DNA of 64,000 bases, from positions 1-64,000 of the forward strand of contig JAIOJV010000098.1 in assembly GCA_019911805.1 (NCBI GenBank), read 5' to 3'. The DNA comes from Gammaproteobacteria bacterium. Lineage in GTDB: Bacteria > Pseudomonadota > Gammaproteobacteria > Thiohalobacterales > Thiohalobacteraceae. Below are positions 8,128 through 16,716 of the stretch, one piece after another. Under the pieces are notes generated by a model. It saw nothing but the letters and a program-made list of their open reading frames with translations. It was not told where the DNA came from and searched no databases. Position 1 is the first letter of the stretch. Each line of letters starts with the position of its first letter. Both the position numbers and the translations under genes were made by a program.

Positions 8128-9354
8128 TCATAGAAAGTAGGCGGCCGGGTCGATGCCGTAGGCGCCGGGTTCCAGTGAGCGGGCGATCTCGAGCCTCCGG
8201 CTCGCGGACTCCTCGCGCATCAGGTCGACGGTCGGTGCGATCTCGTAGGCAACCTTGTCGGGGTCCAGTACCAGCATGACCTTGGGGCGCAGGCGGCGCA
8301 CCCGATTCTGCGACAGCACGATACCCACCTGACCGGTGCTCAGTTCGACCAGTGTACCGGTGGGGTAGACCCCCAGGCATTGGATGAACTGTTCGACCAG
8401 TTCCTCCTGAAAATCGACGTTGCGCCACGCGTACAGGTTGCGGATCGCCTCGTGCTGCGACACCGCGACGGCGTAGGGCCGATTGCTGGTGATGGCGTCG
8501 TAGCAGTCGACGATGGCGGCGATCTTGCCGTACACCGAGGTCTGTTCGGAGTTCAGTCCACGCGGGTAGCCCTTGCCGTTGTGGCGCTCGTGGTGGCTGT
8601 GGGCGACTTCGATGGCGGTGGGTGAGATGTCCTTGCTGTCCGCCATCAACTCCACGCTGTGCCCAACGTGCGCCTGCACCAGTGCAAACTCCGCCGCGGT
8701 CAGTCGCCCGGGCTTTTCCAACAGCTCGGTGGGCAGTTTCATCTTGCCGATGTCGAACAGCAGTGTGCCGACGGCCACCTGCTGCAGTTCCGGACGCGGC
8801 AGGCCGAGGTGGCGCCCGAAGGTGATGGCCAGGGCACAGGCGTCGATGGAATGGGCGTAGGTGTAGGAATCCTTGTCCTTCAGTTTGGTCAGCCACATGA
8901 AGGCGTCGGGGTTGCGCAGGATACTCTCGATCATGCCGCTGACGGCGTGTTCGGCCTCGCGCACGTTCAGTTTACGGCCGGCACGGATGTCGTCGAGGAT
9001 GGCGCCGATGCGGTCACAGGCGCCCTGATGACTGGCACGCGCCGGTGCGAGTTTGTCTTCGACGCTCACACTGTCCGGATAGACGGGCTGGCCGCAGGTG
9101 GTGCGGCAGATATTCCGCAGCTGGGTGTCAGCGGCACGGGCGCGGGCCGGATCTTCGTCGCGGTAGCGGCTGGCCGGTGCGCCGCGTTCGGTATCGATGT
9201 AGACGAAATGGCAGTGGCGCTGCAGTTCGGCGATGTCGTACTGCGTGTGGATGTGGAAACCCTGAAACAGGAACGGTGTCTCCACCCACGGCCGGTCGAG
9301 TCGCGCGACGTACATGCCCGGCTTCAAGTCCCTGCTGTCGACCTGCTTCTCCAC
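8128..9354 (-). CDS. DUF3391 / HD-GYP domain protein with a degenerate HD motif
   Basis: 408 residues from GTG 9354, which has GAGGG upstream and fits the usual family N-terminus (VDSRDLKPGMYVARLDRPW). Another GTG in frame at 9408 would add 18 residues. The N-terminal DUF3391 domain is followed by an HD-GYP domain, which hydrolyses c-di-GMP to GMP in active members. The GYP signature HHERHNGKGYPRGL, AHSIDACAL, QAHVGHS and DCYDAITSNRPY are present, but the HD pair reads LLFDIGK: the metal-binding His is Phe. Activity may be altered or lost. First gene of a two-gene operon with the GGDEF-EAL protein. Confidence 0.9.
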   Translation of the reverse strand: MEKQVDSRDLKPGMYVARLDRPWVETPFLFQGFHIHTQYDIAELQRHCHFVYIDTERGAPASRYRDEDPARARAADTQLRNICRTTCGQPVYPDSVSVEDKLAPARASHQGACDRIGAILDDIRAGRKLNVREAEHAVSGMIESILRNPDAFMWLTKLKDKDSYTYAHSIDACALAITFGRHLGLPRPELQQVAVGTLLFDIGKMKLPTELLEKPGRLTAAEFALVQAHVGHSVELMADSKDISPTAIEVAHSHHERHNGKGYPRGLNSEQTSVYGKIAAIVDCYDAITSNRPYAVAVSQHEAIRNLYAWRNVDFQEELVEQFIQCLGVYPTGTLVELSTGQVGIVLSQNRVRRLRPKVMLVLDPDKVAYEIAPTVDLMREESASRRLEIARSLEPGAYGIDPAAYFL

Positions 9355-9502
9355 GGAGGCTTCCCTCGACCAGTGTGCGGGCTTTCCAACCCGTCTGTTT
9401 CTGAACACGACCTGCCTCGGCTCTTGTCGGCGCCGGAGGGTGGAAGTTGAGCAATCCGATGGGATTAGAGAGGTATGGCGTTCCTACGGGAGCCGAGCCC
9501 TT

Positions 9503-9953
9503 GTAGGGTGCGTCGGCGCCAGCGACGCACCGTGGCGCGGGAAGCTGGTGCGTCAGGCTACGCCTCGACGCACCCTTGTATTGTATTCGCGCTGTGGCGC
9601 GGAGTGAGGCGTGAGGCGTAAAACCCAAACCCGATTTTAGCCACGGAAGAACACGGAACAACACGGAAAACTTATTGCAAAAACCGTAGCGTGGCCATTG
9701 GCCCGGCGCTATGCAACAACGCGCGTCGCGTGAAGTCTGGGCTTTTACAAGAGTATTTTTTCCGTGTTGTTCCGTGTTCTTCCGTGGCCAAAAAGGGTTT
9801 GGGGTTTGGGGTTTGGGGTTTGCGCCTCACGCCCCACTCCACCCCACAGGCGCAGAATTTTGGTGCGTCAGGCTGCGCCTCGACGCACCCTACAAGATCG
9901 AGCCACGAGCACCGGTTTTGGAAATAGATGTTTTCCGTGTTGTTCCGTGGCCA
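9503..9953. repeat. D and B family repeats with a telomere-like G-tract
   Basis: No gene is seen in 9409-9993. Family-D repeats occupy 9503-9577 (two inverted units) and 9861-9894. Family-B arms lie at 9639-9671, with inverted copies at 9768-9790 and 9931-9953. At 9795-9821 the + strand reads four G-runs of three or four separated by TTT, a textbook intramolecular G-quadruplex pattern, directly abutting a family-B arm. This region is upstream of the HD-GYP operon and downstream of hpnE, both on the minus strand. Confidence 0.8.
9795..9821 (+). other. (GGGGTTT)-type tandem tract, potential G-quadruplex
   Basis: Four G-runs (9795-9797, 9801-9804, 9808-9811, 9815-9818) separated by three-base T loops, period 7. 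The motif meets the usual G3+N1-7 rule. Whether it folds or regulates the HD-GYP operon, whose start is about 440 bp away on the other strand, is unknown. Its adjacency to a family-B repeat suggests slippage on a repeat end. Confidence 0.6.
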
Positions 9954-9993
9954 AGAAGGGGTCAGGTACGTGCCATTCGAATTGGAGCGGCTT

Positions 9994-11322
9994 CTAGCCT
10001 TCGCTGAGGATGCCTGCAGCGGCCCGCCGCCCGCTCAGCACCGCGCCTTCGAGTGTGGCGGGGAGGCCGGTAGCCGTGAAATCACCGGCCAGCCACAGTC
10101 CGGCCACCGGGGTCTGCTGGGCCGGCCGGACGTGGTCGACGCCGGGGGTGGCGGCGAAGGTGGCACGTTTTTCCCGGACGACCAGATGGTCGACGGCAGC
10201 CGGCCAATCCGGATAGAGCGCGGCGAGCTCCGCACCCACGCGGGCGGCCAGTACGTCCGCGGCAAGAGACAGGTGCTCGCCGCGGCCGCTGATCACGACC
10301 GCGACCGTCCCTGGCAGCCCGCTGAACTGGCGATCGACCAGCCATTGGCCGAGCCCATCCAGCAGACCCTGCAGTGCAGCATCGATGCGCACGGACTCCG
10401 GGTAACGCAGATAAACGGTCGTGATGGGTTCGTGGCGCAGTTCCCCGATGTGGGCGGCGATCGCCGCGAGCGGGGGATGGGGCATCAGCAGCCGCCGGCA
10501 CATGGTCGGATTGACCGCCAGAATGGCCTGCGTCGTCTGGCATGTACCGTCCTGCCAGCGAATACCGGCAAGACGGTCGCCGTCCAGTTCCAGGGCCCGG
10601 ATACGCCGGCTGAGAACCACGCTGCCGCCACGGCGCTCGATGAACTCCATCGCCGGTTCGGGCAGCAGGGCACCCAGATCGGTGCGCGGGATGAGCAGGT
10701 CACCCTGGTGGGCGTCGCCGCCGAAGGTGCGTTGCAGCACTTCCAGGAACAGCAGCGCCGAGGCCTCGTTGAGCGGTGTGTTCATGGTGGCGAGGCACAG
10801 CGGGTTCCAGAGTGCCTGGATCAGGCGGGCGTCCTGGCCTTCGCTGAGCAGCAGCGCCTGGGCACTGATGTCGCTGCCAAGCTCGATGCGCCGACGCAGC
10901 AGGCGCACGGCGAAGCGTGCCAGTCGCAGCCGCGATGCCGGTGGCAGGCCGCGGGCGGTGAGGACGGCGACGGCAAGGTGCAGCGGGGCCGGCAGCCGCC
11001 GGGCGCGCAGGCGCAGGTCGGCCCGCCGCAGACTGCGCAGGTGGAGATCGAGCGGCAGGCGCAGGAAGGCCTCGGTCGGTGACACGCCCAGTGTGTCCAG
11101 CAGCCCCAGCAGCGCACGATAGGCGCCCACCATGATGTGCTGACCGTTATCGACGCGCCGCTCGCCGAAGCGCACGCAGCGCGCGCGTCCGCCCAATTGG
11201 CGCGCCCCCTCGATGAGCGTGACCGGGCGGCCCGCATCGGCCAGCGTCACCGCCGCGGCCAGGCCGGCCCAGCCACCGCCGATCACGAGGACCGGCGGTG
11301 GTGTCGTAGGGGCCTCAGCCAT
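9994..11322 (-). CDS. hpnE: Hydroxysqualene dehydroxylase
   Basis: 442 residues. FAD-dependent amine-oxidase-like enzyme that reduces hydroxysqualene to squalene, the third step of the HpnCDE route from farnesyl diphosphate toward hopanoids. The dinucleotide motif VLVIGGGWAGLAAAVTLADA opens the protein, followed by LIEGARQLGGRAR and DNGQHIMVGAY; the C-terminal FAD contact is LWLAGDFTATGLPATLEGA. It overlaps the end of hpnD by eight bases and ends the hpnCDE operon. No squalene-hopene cyclase gene is in this window. Confidence 0.93.
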   Translation of the reverse strand: MAEAPTTPPPVLVIGGGWAGLAAAVTLADAGRPVTLIEGARQLGGRARCVRFGERRVDNGQHIMVGAYRALLGLLDTLGVSPTEAFLRLPLDLHLRSLRRADLRLRARRLPAPLHLAVAVLTARGLPPASRLRLARFAVRLLRRRIELGSDISAQALLLSEGQDARLIQALWNPLCLATMNTPLNEASALLFLEVLQRTFGGDAHQGDLLIPRTDLGALLPEPAMEFIERRGGSVVLSRRIRALELDGDRLAGIRWQDGTCQTTQAILAVNPTMCRRLLMPHPPLAAIAAHIGELRHEPITTVYLRYPESVRIDAALQGLLDGLGQWLVDRQFSGLPGTVAVVISGRGEHLSLAADVLAARVGAELAALYPDWPAAVDHLVVREKRATFAATPGVDHVRPAQQTPVAGLWLAGDFTATGLPATLEGAVLSGRRAAAGILSEG

Positions 11323-12229
11323 CGGCCGGGGTGGCGCGGCTTTCCCGGCGGGCCGTGCGCCAGGCGATCCAGAATTTGCGCAGCGGCGTCAGCGCGACGC
11401 GCCGTTCCAGCACACGCAGACCATCACGCTCGATCTCGTTCAGCGTGGCCTGATAGATCTCCGTCATGATCAACCCGGCACGCTGCGCCGGCCGGTCTTC
11501 GGCGGGCAGCAGGGCGAGGGCGCTGCGATAGTGCTGGCGCGCCCGTTCGAGCTGATGGACCAGTAGCTGCTGCACCTGCTCGGTATGCTGGCCGCTCAGG
11601 ATATCTTGTTCGTTCACCCCAAAGCGCCGCAGTTCGTCCTCGGGTAGGTAGATGCGGCCACGGCGTGCATCCTCGCCGACATCCCGCAGGATGTTCGTCA
11701 GCTGGAAGGCGGTACCCAGCTGGGTGGCATATTTCAGTGTCTGGCGATTGCGGTAGCCGAAGATCTCCGCCGACAGCAGGCCGACGACGCCGGCGACCCG
11801 ATAGCAATACAGCGCCAGATCCTTGAAGGCGGCGTAGCGGTACTGCTGCAGGTCCATTTCCATGCCATCGATGATCTCCAAAAAATATTCCTGCGGCAGG
11901 TTGTAGACAGGGATCTGCTCGGCCAGCGCCTGACCGACCGGGTGCTGCGGGTTGCCGGCGAAGGTGCGCTGCAGCTCGTCGCGCCACCACTGCAGCTTGA
12001 GGTGTGCCACGCCAGCATCGCTGCATTCGTCGACGACATCGTCGACCTCGCGGCAAAAGGCATACAGGGCGATGATGGCGCGCCGCTGCGGCTCAGGCAG
12101 GAAACGGAACGCGTAATAGAAGCTCGACCCGCTGGCGGCGGCTTTGGCCTGGCAGTAGTCGAAGGGCTCGCGGGGCTGGGGTTGGGCGGACATGGGGGCA
12201 AGCATAAACGATCGGCCGGTCTCCGGCAT
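11315..12229 (-). CDS. hpnD: Presqualene diphosphate synthase
   Basis: 304 residues. Condenses two farnesyl diphosphates to presqualene diphosphate. Squalene/phytoene synthase fold with the first Asp-rich motif in FCREVDDVVDECSD, the second in QLTNILRDVGEDARRGR, and the helix YCYRVAGVVGL. I take ATG 12229 because it overlaps the hpnC stop as TGATG, suggesting translational coupling; an internal ATG at 12193 (MSAQPQPREPF) is closer to the usual family start but lacks a ribosome-binding site. Middle gene of hpnC-hpnD-hpnE. Confidence 0.93.
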   Translation of the reverse strand: MPETGRSFMLAPMSAQPQPREPFDYCQAKAAASGSSFYYAFRFLPEPQRRAIIALYAFCREVDDVVDECSDAGVAHLKLQWWRDELQRTFAGNPQHPVGQALAEQIPVYNLPQEYFLEIIDGMEMDLQQYRYAAFKDLALYCYRVAGVVGLLSAEIFGYRNRQTLKYATQLGTAFQLTNILRDVGEDARRGRIYLPEDELRRFGVNEQDILSGQHTEQVQQLLVHQLERARQHYRSALALLPAEDRPAQRAGLIMTEIYQATLNEIERDGLRVLERRVALTPLRKFWIAWRTARRESRATPADG

Positions 12230-13098
12230 CAGTGTCGGCGCAGGGCCCGCCAGACGATCCTGGCCCAGTCGTTGCGCGTCAGCCGCGGCCGCGCGAACAC
12301 ATCCGTGCGGTTCTGGTCGAGCCGTTCGAGGATACGACGCCCACCCAGCACCGTCAGGCGCAGCTCGAAGCCGAAGCGGCCGGGCAGGCGCCGGGCCAGC
12401 GGGGCGCCTGCCCGCAGTAAACGGAAGGTGCGGGCGTATTGGCTGCGCATCAGCTGTTGCATGCCGAAATCCGTGCGCCGCTCGCGAAAATGGCTCTCAT
12501 CGACGCCGTGGTGCTGCATCTCGTCCTGCGGGAGGTAGATACGCCCGTTCTCGGCGTAATCCTGGCCCAGGTCCTGATAGAAATTGATCAGCTGCAGCGC
12601 GCTGCAGATGGCATCGGAGCAGGCGAGGTCACGCGTATCCGTGCACCCCTGCAGATGCAGCAGCAGGCGCCCGACCGGATTGGCCGAGCGCCGGCAATAG
12701 TCCATGACTTCACCGAAATTCGCATACCGTTTCTGGGTGACATCCTGGCGGAAGGCACTGAGCAGATCGCGGAACAGCCCGATCGGCAGACGCTGGCGCC
12801 CGATGACATCGGCCAGCGCCAGGGCCAGGCCCGGATCCGCGGACGTCGTCGGCGGCACGCCGGCGGCGATGCCATCCAGCAACTCATCGAGCTCCGCCAG
12901 CCGCGCCAGCCGGGCTTCCGCTGCGAGATCACCCTCGTCGGCGATATCGTCGGCCTGGCGTGCAAAGGCATAGATCACCGCCACCGGCCGGCGCAACGCG
13001 CGCGGCAGCAGCCAGGAGGCCACCGGAAAGTTCTCGTAATGGGAGCGGGCGCTGGCCAGGCAGTCGGCATAGGCCCGTTCGAGTGCACGGTCAGGCAT
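12229..13098 (-). CDS. hpnC: Hydroxysqualene synthase (squalene synthase HpnC)
   Basis: 289 residues. Converts presqualene diphosphate to hydroxysqualene in the HpnCDE pathway. Asp-rich motifs FARQADDIADEGD and NFYQDLGQDYAENGRIYLP are visible, together with YCRRSANPVGRLLLHL, which marks the HpnC subfamily. First gene of the operon; its stop overlaps the hpnD start by one base. The upstream gap to rmuC (13099-13324) holds family-B repeats only, and no clear promoter was seen there. Confidence 0.93.
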   Translation of the reverse strand: MPDRALERAYADCLASARSHYENFPVASWLLPRALRRPVAVIYAFARQADDIADEGDLAAEARLARLAELDELLDGIAAGVPPTTSADPGLALALADVIGRQRLPIGLFRDLLSAFRQDVTQKRYANFGEVMDYCRRSANPVGRLLLHLQGCTDTRDLACSDAICSALQLINFYQDLGQDYAENGRIYLPQDEMQHHGVDESHFRERRTDFGMQQLMRSQYARTFRLLRAGAPLARRLPGRFGFELRLTVLGGRRILERLDQNRTDVFARPRLTRNDWARIVWRALRRH

Positions 13099-13180
13099 GA
13101 GTGGGGAACGTCATCCGCACGTAGATGGCATTGAACACGAGCGACGACGAGGCCTCATGTTCATCCTGAAAATCGTATTT

Positions 13181-13313
13181 GCCACGGAAGCACACGGAAG
13201 CACACGGAAATGAAGCCACATCGCGAGACTCTGCCCCAGCCTCTGGCAGGTGATGCGGGCTGTCATGTAAAGCATAGGATCTTGTCCGTGTTTTTCCGTG
13301 TGCTTCTGTGGCC
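13181..13313. repeat. Family-B inverted repeat pair between rmuC and hpnC
   Basis: Arms at 13181-13210 (GCCACGGAAGCACACGGAAG, continuing one further unit) and 13284-13313 (inverted) enclose a 73-bp spacer. The arms have the 10-bp periodicity seen in other family-B copies. The rest of the 226-bp gap shows nothing else. Confidence 0.8.
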
Positions 13314-13324
13314 GAGACATGGCT

Positions 13325-14656
13325 TTACGAAGTGCCATTATCTTCCGTCCCCTCCTGGATAGCGTCTTCGTTCGTCGTCTCGCCGGCCTGCACCGTGCGG
13401 GCTGCGCGTTCGACCTGTTCCGGTTCGGCGATCTCGGACTTGGAGGCGATGCCGAGTTCGGTGAACTTGCGCGCACCCGGCAGGATGCGGCTGTCGAAAG
13501 AGCCGACGGCCTTGTTGTAGGCGTTGACGCTGGTATCCAGGCTCCTGCCGATCTTGGCAAGATGTTCCGTGAAGGTGCTCAGGCGCTGGTACAGGTCCTC
13601 GCCGACCTTGCGAATGATCTCGGCGTTCTCGGTCAGTGCATCCTGACGCCAACCGAAGGCGATGGCGCGCAGCAGTGCGACGAAGCTCGTCGGCGTCGCC
13701 AGGATCACCCTGGCCGCCAGGGCATCCTCCAACAACTGCCGATCGTACTCCAGCGCCGAGCTCAGGAACTGGTCACCGGGAATGAACAGCACGACGAAAT
13801 CCGGTGCCTGTGGGAACTGCTGCCAATAGGCCTTGGAGGACAACTCGCGGACCCGCTCGCGCACCTTGCGCGCATGCCGTTCGAGCTCGTGCCGACGGGT
13901 GTCGTCGTTGCTGGCCTCGATGGCGTTGAGGTAGGCGTCCAACGGCGTCTTGGCATCGACGATGATCTCGCGCTTATCCGGCATGCGGATGATCATGTCC
14001 GGACGCTGGCGGCCGGCATCGGTCTGCACCCCCTCCTGTTCGAAGAAATCGCAGCGGTCGACCATGCCGGCGAGTTCCGCCAGACGCTTGAGCGTCAGTT
14101 CACCCCACTGGCCGCGCACCTCGGGGCGACGCAGTGCCTGCACCAGGCTGCGGGTCTCACCCTGCAGCAGGCGTTGGGATTCGGCCATGGTTTCGAGGTG
14201 TTTGGTCAGCGAGCCGTAGGCCTCTTTGCGTTCGTGCTCCATGTGCCGGATCTGCACCTCGGTCTTCTCCAGGGCCTCGCGGATAGGCTTGACCAGCGTC
14301 TCGACGGCCTTTTCGCGCTGGCTGAGGCTGCCTTCGGCGTGCGTCTGGAAGGCACGGAGATTCTCCCGGGCGAGCTTCAGGAATTCGCCGCTGTTGTGCT
14401 TGAGCGCCTGGCTGGCCATCGTGCCGAAGGTCTCGCGCAGCTGCGTGCGTGCGTCCTCCAGCGAGGCCAGCCGTTCCTCGGCCCGGCGCCGCTCGACGGT
14501 GAGCTCTGCCTCCAGCCGCGCGGCCTCCGCGTGCAGGGCCGTTTGTTTGCGGTGCTGCACGAGATACACCAACAGCCCGCCCAGCAGGGCGGCCAGCACC
14601 ACGGCGAGGATGAAGACGGGCAGATCGATGGGCGGCAGCGGCATGGCCGGCATCAT
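13325..14656 (-). CDS. rmuC: DNA recombination protein RmuC
   Basis: 443 residues. RmuC limits inversion and rearrangement at short inverted repeats in E. coli and has a predicted nuclease-like domain. An N-terminal membrane segment (VFILAVVLAALLGGLLVYL) is followed by a long coiled coil (about 30-190: AARLEAELTVERRRAEERL) and the conserved core RPEVRGQWGELTLKRLAELA, DMIIRMPDKREIIVDAKTPL and VVLFIPGDQFLSSALE. The start is uncertain: ATGs at 14656, 14653 and 14644 all lack a good ribosome-binding site. Its presence in such a repeat-laden region is notable given its role. Confidence 0.93.
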   Translation of the reverse strand: MMPAMPLPPIDLPVFILAVVLAALLGGLLVYLVQHRKQTALHAEAARLEAELTVERRRAEERLASLEDARTQLRETFGTMASQALKHNSGEFLKLARENLRAFQTHAEGSLSQREKAVETLVKPIREALEKTEVQIRHMEHERKEAYGSLTKHLETMAESQRLLQGETRSLVQALRRPEVRGQWGELTLKRLAELAGMVDRCDFFEQEGVQTDAGRQRPDMIIRMPDKREIIVDAKTPLDAYLNAIEASNDDTRRHELERHARKVRERVRELSSKAYWQQFPQAPDFVVLFIPGDQFLSSALEYDRQLLEDALAARVILATPTSFVALLRAIAFGWRQDALTENAEIIRKVGEDLYQRLSTFTEHLAKIGRSLDTSVNAYNKAVGSFDSRILPGARKFTELGIASKSEIAEPEQVERAARTVQAGETTNEDAIQEGTEDNGTS

Positions 14657-14792
14657 AGCATTGGTGCCGGCCGGGGAGGGCGGGCCGGACCCGTCCGCAA
14701 GGGACGCAGGGCGACCTCAGGGATGGCGGGCCGTACGGTGCTGGCGTCCGTGTCTTTCCATATGCTGGTGCGGCCGAGGGAGTTGCATACAT

Positions 14793-15521
14793 TCAGTCCT
14801 CGGGTGTGTCGGCGCCAGCGACGTGCCCTGGCTCGTCGCCCCGGGCGTCGAGCCAGGTGAGAATATCCTCGGGCCTCTCGATTAATGCATCCGCACCCCA
14901 GGCGTGCGGATCGTCCTCGTCGCCGATGTACCCAAACAGCGCGACCAGCGTCGCCATGCCGGCGTTGTGGCCGGCCTCGATGTCGCGCCGGGCGTCGCCG
15001 ACGTAGAGGCATTCGTGCGCCTGCGAGCCGGCGCGTTCACTGGCGAGCAGCAGGGGGGCGGGATGGGGCTTGCGTTCGTCGAGGGTGTCGCCGCTGACGA
15101 CGACGACGGCGCGCTCGAACAGGTCGAGCGCCTGCAGCAGCGGTTCGGTAAGCCAAGCGGGCTTGTTGGTGACCACACCCCAGTTCAGCCCCTGACGCTC
15201 CAGCGTGTCCAGCACGTCGGTCATCCCGGCGAAAGGGCGGGTCGCACGCGCGATGTTGGCGCGATAGCTGTCGAGCAGATATTGGCGCCGTGGATGATAG
15301 CCGTCATCATCCGGGCCGAGGCCGAAGCCGAGTCTGATCAGGGCGACACCGCCGTGCGAGACCACCGGACGGATGGCTTCGTACGGCAGCGGGGCCTGGC
15401 CGAATGCACGCAGGGTCTCGTTCAATGCAAAGGCGAGATCGGGCGCGGTATCGAGCAGGGTGCCGTCAAGATCGAACAGGACGGTGCGAATGCGCTGCAC
15501 CGGGGTCAGTGTGTGGGGCAT
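14793..15521 (-). CDS. gph: Phosphoglycolate phosphatase
   Basis: 242 residues from ATG 15521. The frame is open 37 codons further upstream, but that part is repeat sequence. HAD-superfamily enzyme that dephosphorylates 2-phosphoglycolate. Nucleophile motif LFDLDGTLLDTAPDL; motif II in NWGVVTNKP; motif III/IV in ERKPHPAPLLLA and LYVGDARRDIEAG. The last ~11 residues (GHVAGADTPED) are encoded by a family-D repeat, so the natural C-terminus has probably been replaced or extended. It lies in the mtaD-ubiG-gph order typical of gammaproteobacteria. Its 5' leader resembles that of ubiG. Confidence 0.92.
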   Translation of the reverse strand: MPHTLTPVQRIRTVLFDLDGTLLDTAPDLAFALNETLRAFGQAPLPYEAIRPVVSHGGVALIRLGFGLGPDDDGYHPRRQYLLDSYRANIARATRPFAGMTDVLDTLERQGLNWGVVTNKPAWLTEPLLQALDLFERAVVVVSGDTLDERKPHPAPLLLASERAGSQAHECLYVGDARRDIEAGHNAGMATLVALFGYIGDEDDPHAWGADALIERPEDILTWLDARGDEPGHVAGADTPED

Positions 15522-15567
15522 GGGCGTGAGGATAACTCGTTGTAGGCATCTTTGTGTAGGCATAGTC

Positions 15568-15694
15568 ACCACAAAGGACACGAAGGACACGAAGGTTTCG
15601 ATTACTCCGGAGTCAGGATGTATCGCTACCATCGTGCGCTGTCATCCCCGCAACAGCGGGATATGGATCGCGGCAGGAATGCCGCTCCTACAGG
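15568..15694 (+). repeat. Left copy of a 127-bp inverted repeat flanking ubiG
   Basis: It begins with a family-A arm (ACCACAAAGGACACGAAGG), passes through GATTACTCCGGAGTCAGGAT and ends in a family-C REP (15667-15691). The reverse complement of 16774-16900 matches it over 127 bp with four substitutions that I can count by eye. It lies in the gph-ubiG gap (15522-15872). Confidence 0.88.
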
Positions 15695-15788
15695 TGTCGC
15701 GCAGGTTTTCGTAGGAGCGCCATTCCTGGCGCGATGACCTGGGTTCGCCGTGCGCATGAATCACGGTAGAACTGCTGCTCTTGACAGG
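15695..15788 (+). repeat. REP-containing segment bounded by ACAGG direct repeats
   Basis: This 94-bp segment is absent from the right-hand copy, where CTACAGG runs straight into GTGGG. Here ACAGG (15690-15694) and ACAGG (15784-15788) bracket it. It contains a REP at 15711-15735 in opposite orientation to the neighbouring one, giving a REPIN-like pair. It is either an insertion with a 5-bp target duplication or a region deleted from the other copy by recombination between the 5-mers. Confidence 0.7.
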
Positions 15789-15846
15789 GTGGGCGCCTGA
15801 TTTGCCACCCGCATTTTTCCGTGTTGTTCCGTGTGCTTCCGTGGCC
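15784..15846 (+). repeat. Family-B arm with shared flank, downstream of ubiG
   Basis: ACAGGGTGGGCGCCTGATTT runs into a family-B arm (15816-15846). Its reverse complement recurs at 16717-16778, so together with 15568-15694 it extends the inverted repeat around ubiG to about 185 bp, interrupted on this side by the 94-bp segment. Confidence 0.8.
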
Positions 15847-15872
15847 AAAAATCTTTCCACGTCCGTGGCGAT

Positions 15873-16577
15873 TCAGCGGCGATAGGCGGCGAGGTAATTC
15901 ACGTCGACGTCGCGGCCCAGGCGGTAGGTTGCGGTGAGCGGGTTGTAGCTCATGCCGGTGATGTCGCACAGTTCGAGTTCCGCGGCGCGCGCCCACTCGT
16001 CGAGTTCCGAGGGGCGGATGAATTTGCGGAAGTCGTGGGTGCCCCTGGGCAGCATGCGCAGGACGTATTCGGCCCCGACGATGGCGAGCAGATACGACTT
16101 CGGATTGCGGTTGATGGTGGAGAACACCACCAGCCCACCGGGCTTGACCAGACGCGCGCAGGCGGTGATCACCGAGTCCGGCGCAGGTACGTGTTCGAGC
16201 ATCTCCAGACAGGTGACGATATCGAAGGCGCCGGGCTGTTCATCTGCCATGCCTTCGGCGGTGATCTGCCGGTAGTCGACCTCGAGGCCGGATTCGTAGA
16301 GGTGCAGCCTGGCCACCGACAGCGGCGCCTCGCCCATGTCGATGCCGGTGACCTGGGCGCCGCGCGCAGCCATGCCTTCGCTCAGCAGGCCGCCGCCGCA
16401 GCCGACGTCCAGTACGCGCTTGCCACGCAGCGCTTCGAGGCGGTCAATGTAGTCCAGCCGCAGCGGGTTGATGTCGTGCAGCGGCTTGAATTCGCTGTGC
16501 GGATCCCACCAGCGCGCCGCCAGTTCCTCGAACTTGGCGATCTCGGCAGGGTCGACGTTGGGGGTGGCGTGAGGCAT
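15873..16577 (-). CDS. ubiG: Ubiquinone biosynthesis O-methyltransferase
   Basis: 234 residues from ATG 16577; upstream codons in the open frame are leader and repeat sequence. It catalyses both O-methylations of ubiquinone synthesis using SAM. It starts [20 protein letters not shown], the UbiG hallmark, with SAM motif [17 protein letters not shown], motif [14 protein letters not shown] and [18 protein letters not shown]. It sits between gph and mtaD but is separated from each by about 340 bp of repeats, so classic operon spacing is lost. The gene is enclosed by a 127-bp inverted repeat. Confidence 0.95.
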   Translation of the reverse strand: MPHATPNVDPAEIAKFEELAARWWDPHSEFKPLHDINPLRLDYIDRLEALRGKRVLDVGCGGGLLSEGMAARGAQVTGIDMGEAPLSVARLHLYESGLEVDYRQITAEGMADEQPGAFDIVTCLEMLEHVPAPDSVITACARLVKPGGLVVFSTINRNPKSYLLAIVGAEYVLRMLPRGTHDFRKFIRPSELDEWARAAELELCDITGMSYNPLTATYRLGRDVDVNYLAAYRR

Positions 16578-16620
16578 GGGCGTAAGGATACCCCGGTGCG
16601 TGCAGCTTTGTGTAGGTATA

Positions 16621-16652
16621 TTCACCACAAAGGACACGAAGGACACCAAGGA
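16621..16652 (+). repeat. Family-A arm in the ubiG leader
   Basis: TTCACCACAAAGGACACGAA and one further unit, ending 43 bases before the ubiG start codon on the minus strand. A similar leader with an arm in the same position precedes gph (15519-15598). Confidence 0.75.
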
Positions 16653-16716
16653 ATATTCATTACACCGTGGTCAGTGGTATTGGTTACACATCGTGCAAGA
16701 GGAGAAAAACCCCTTT

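Noticed and set aside
15522-15632. 37-residue N-terminal extension of Gph
   Set aside because: These codons are family-A repeat and leader sequence; the conserved protein starts at ATG 15521.
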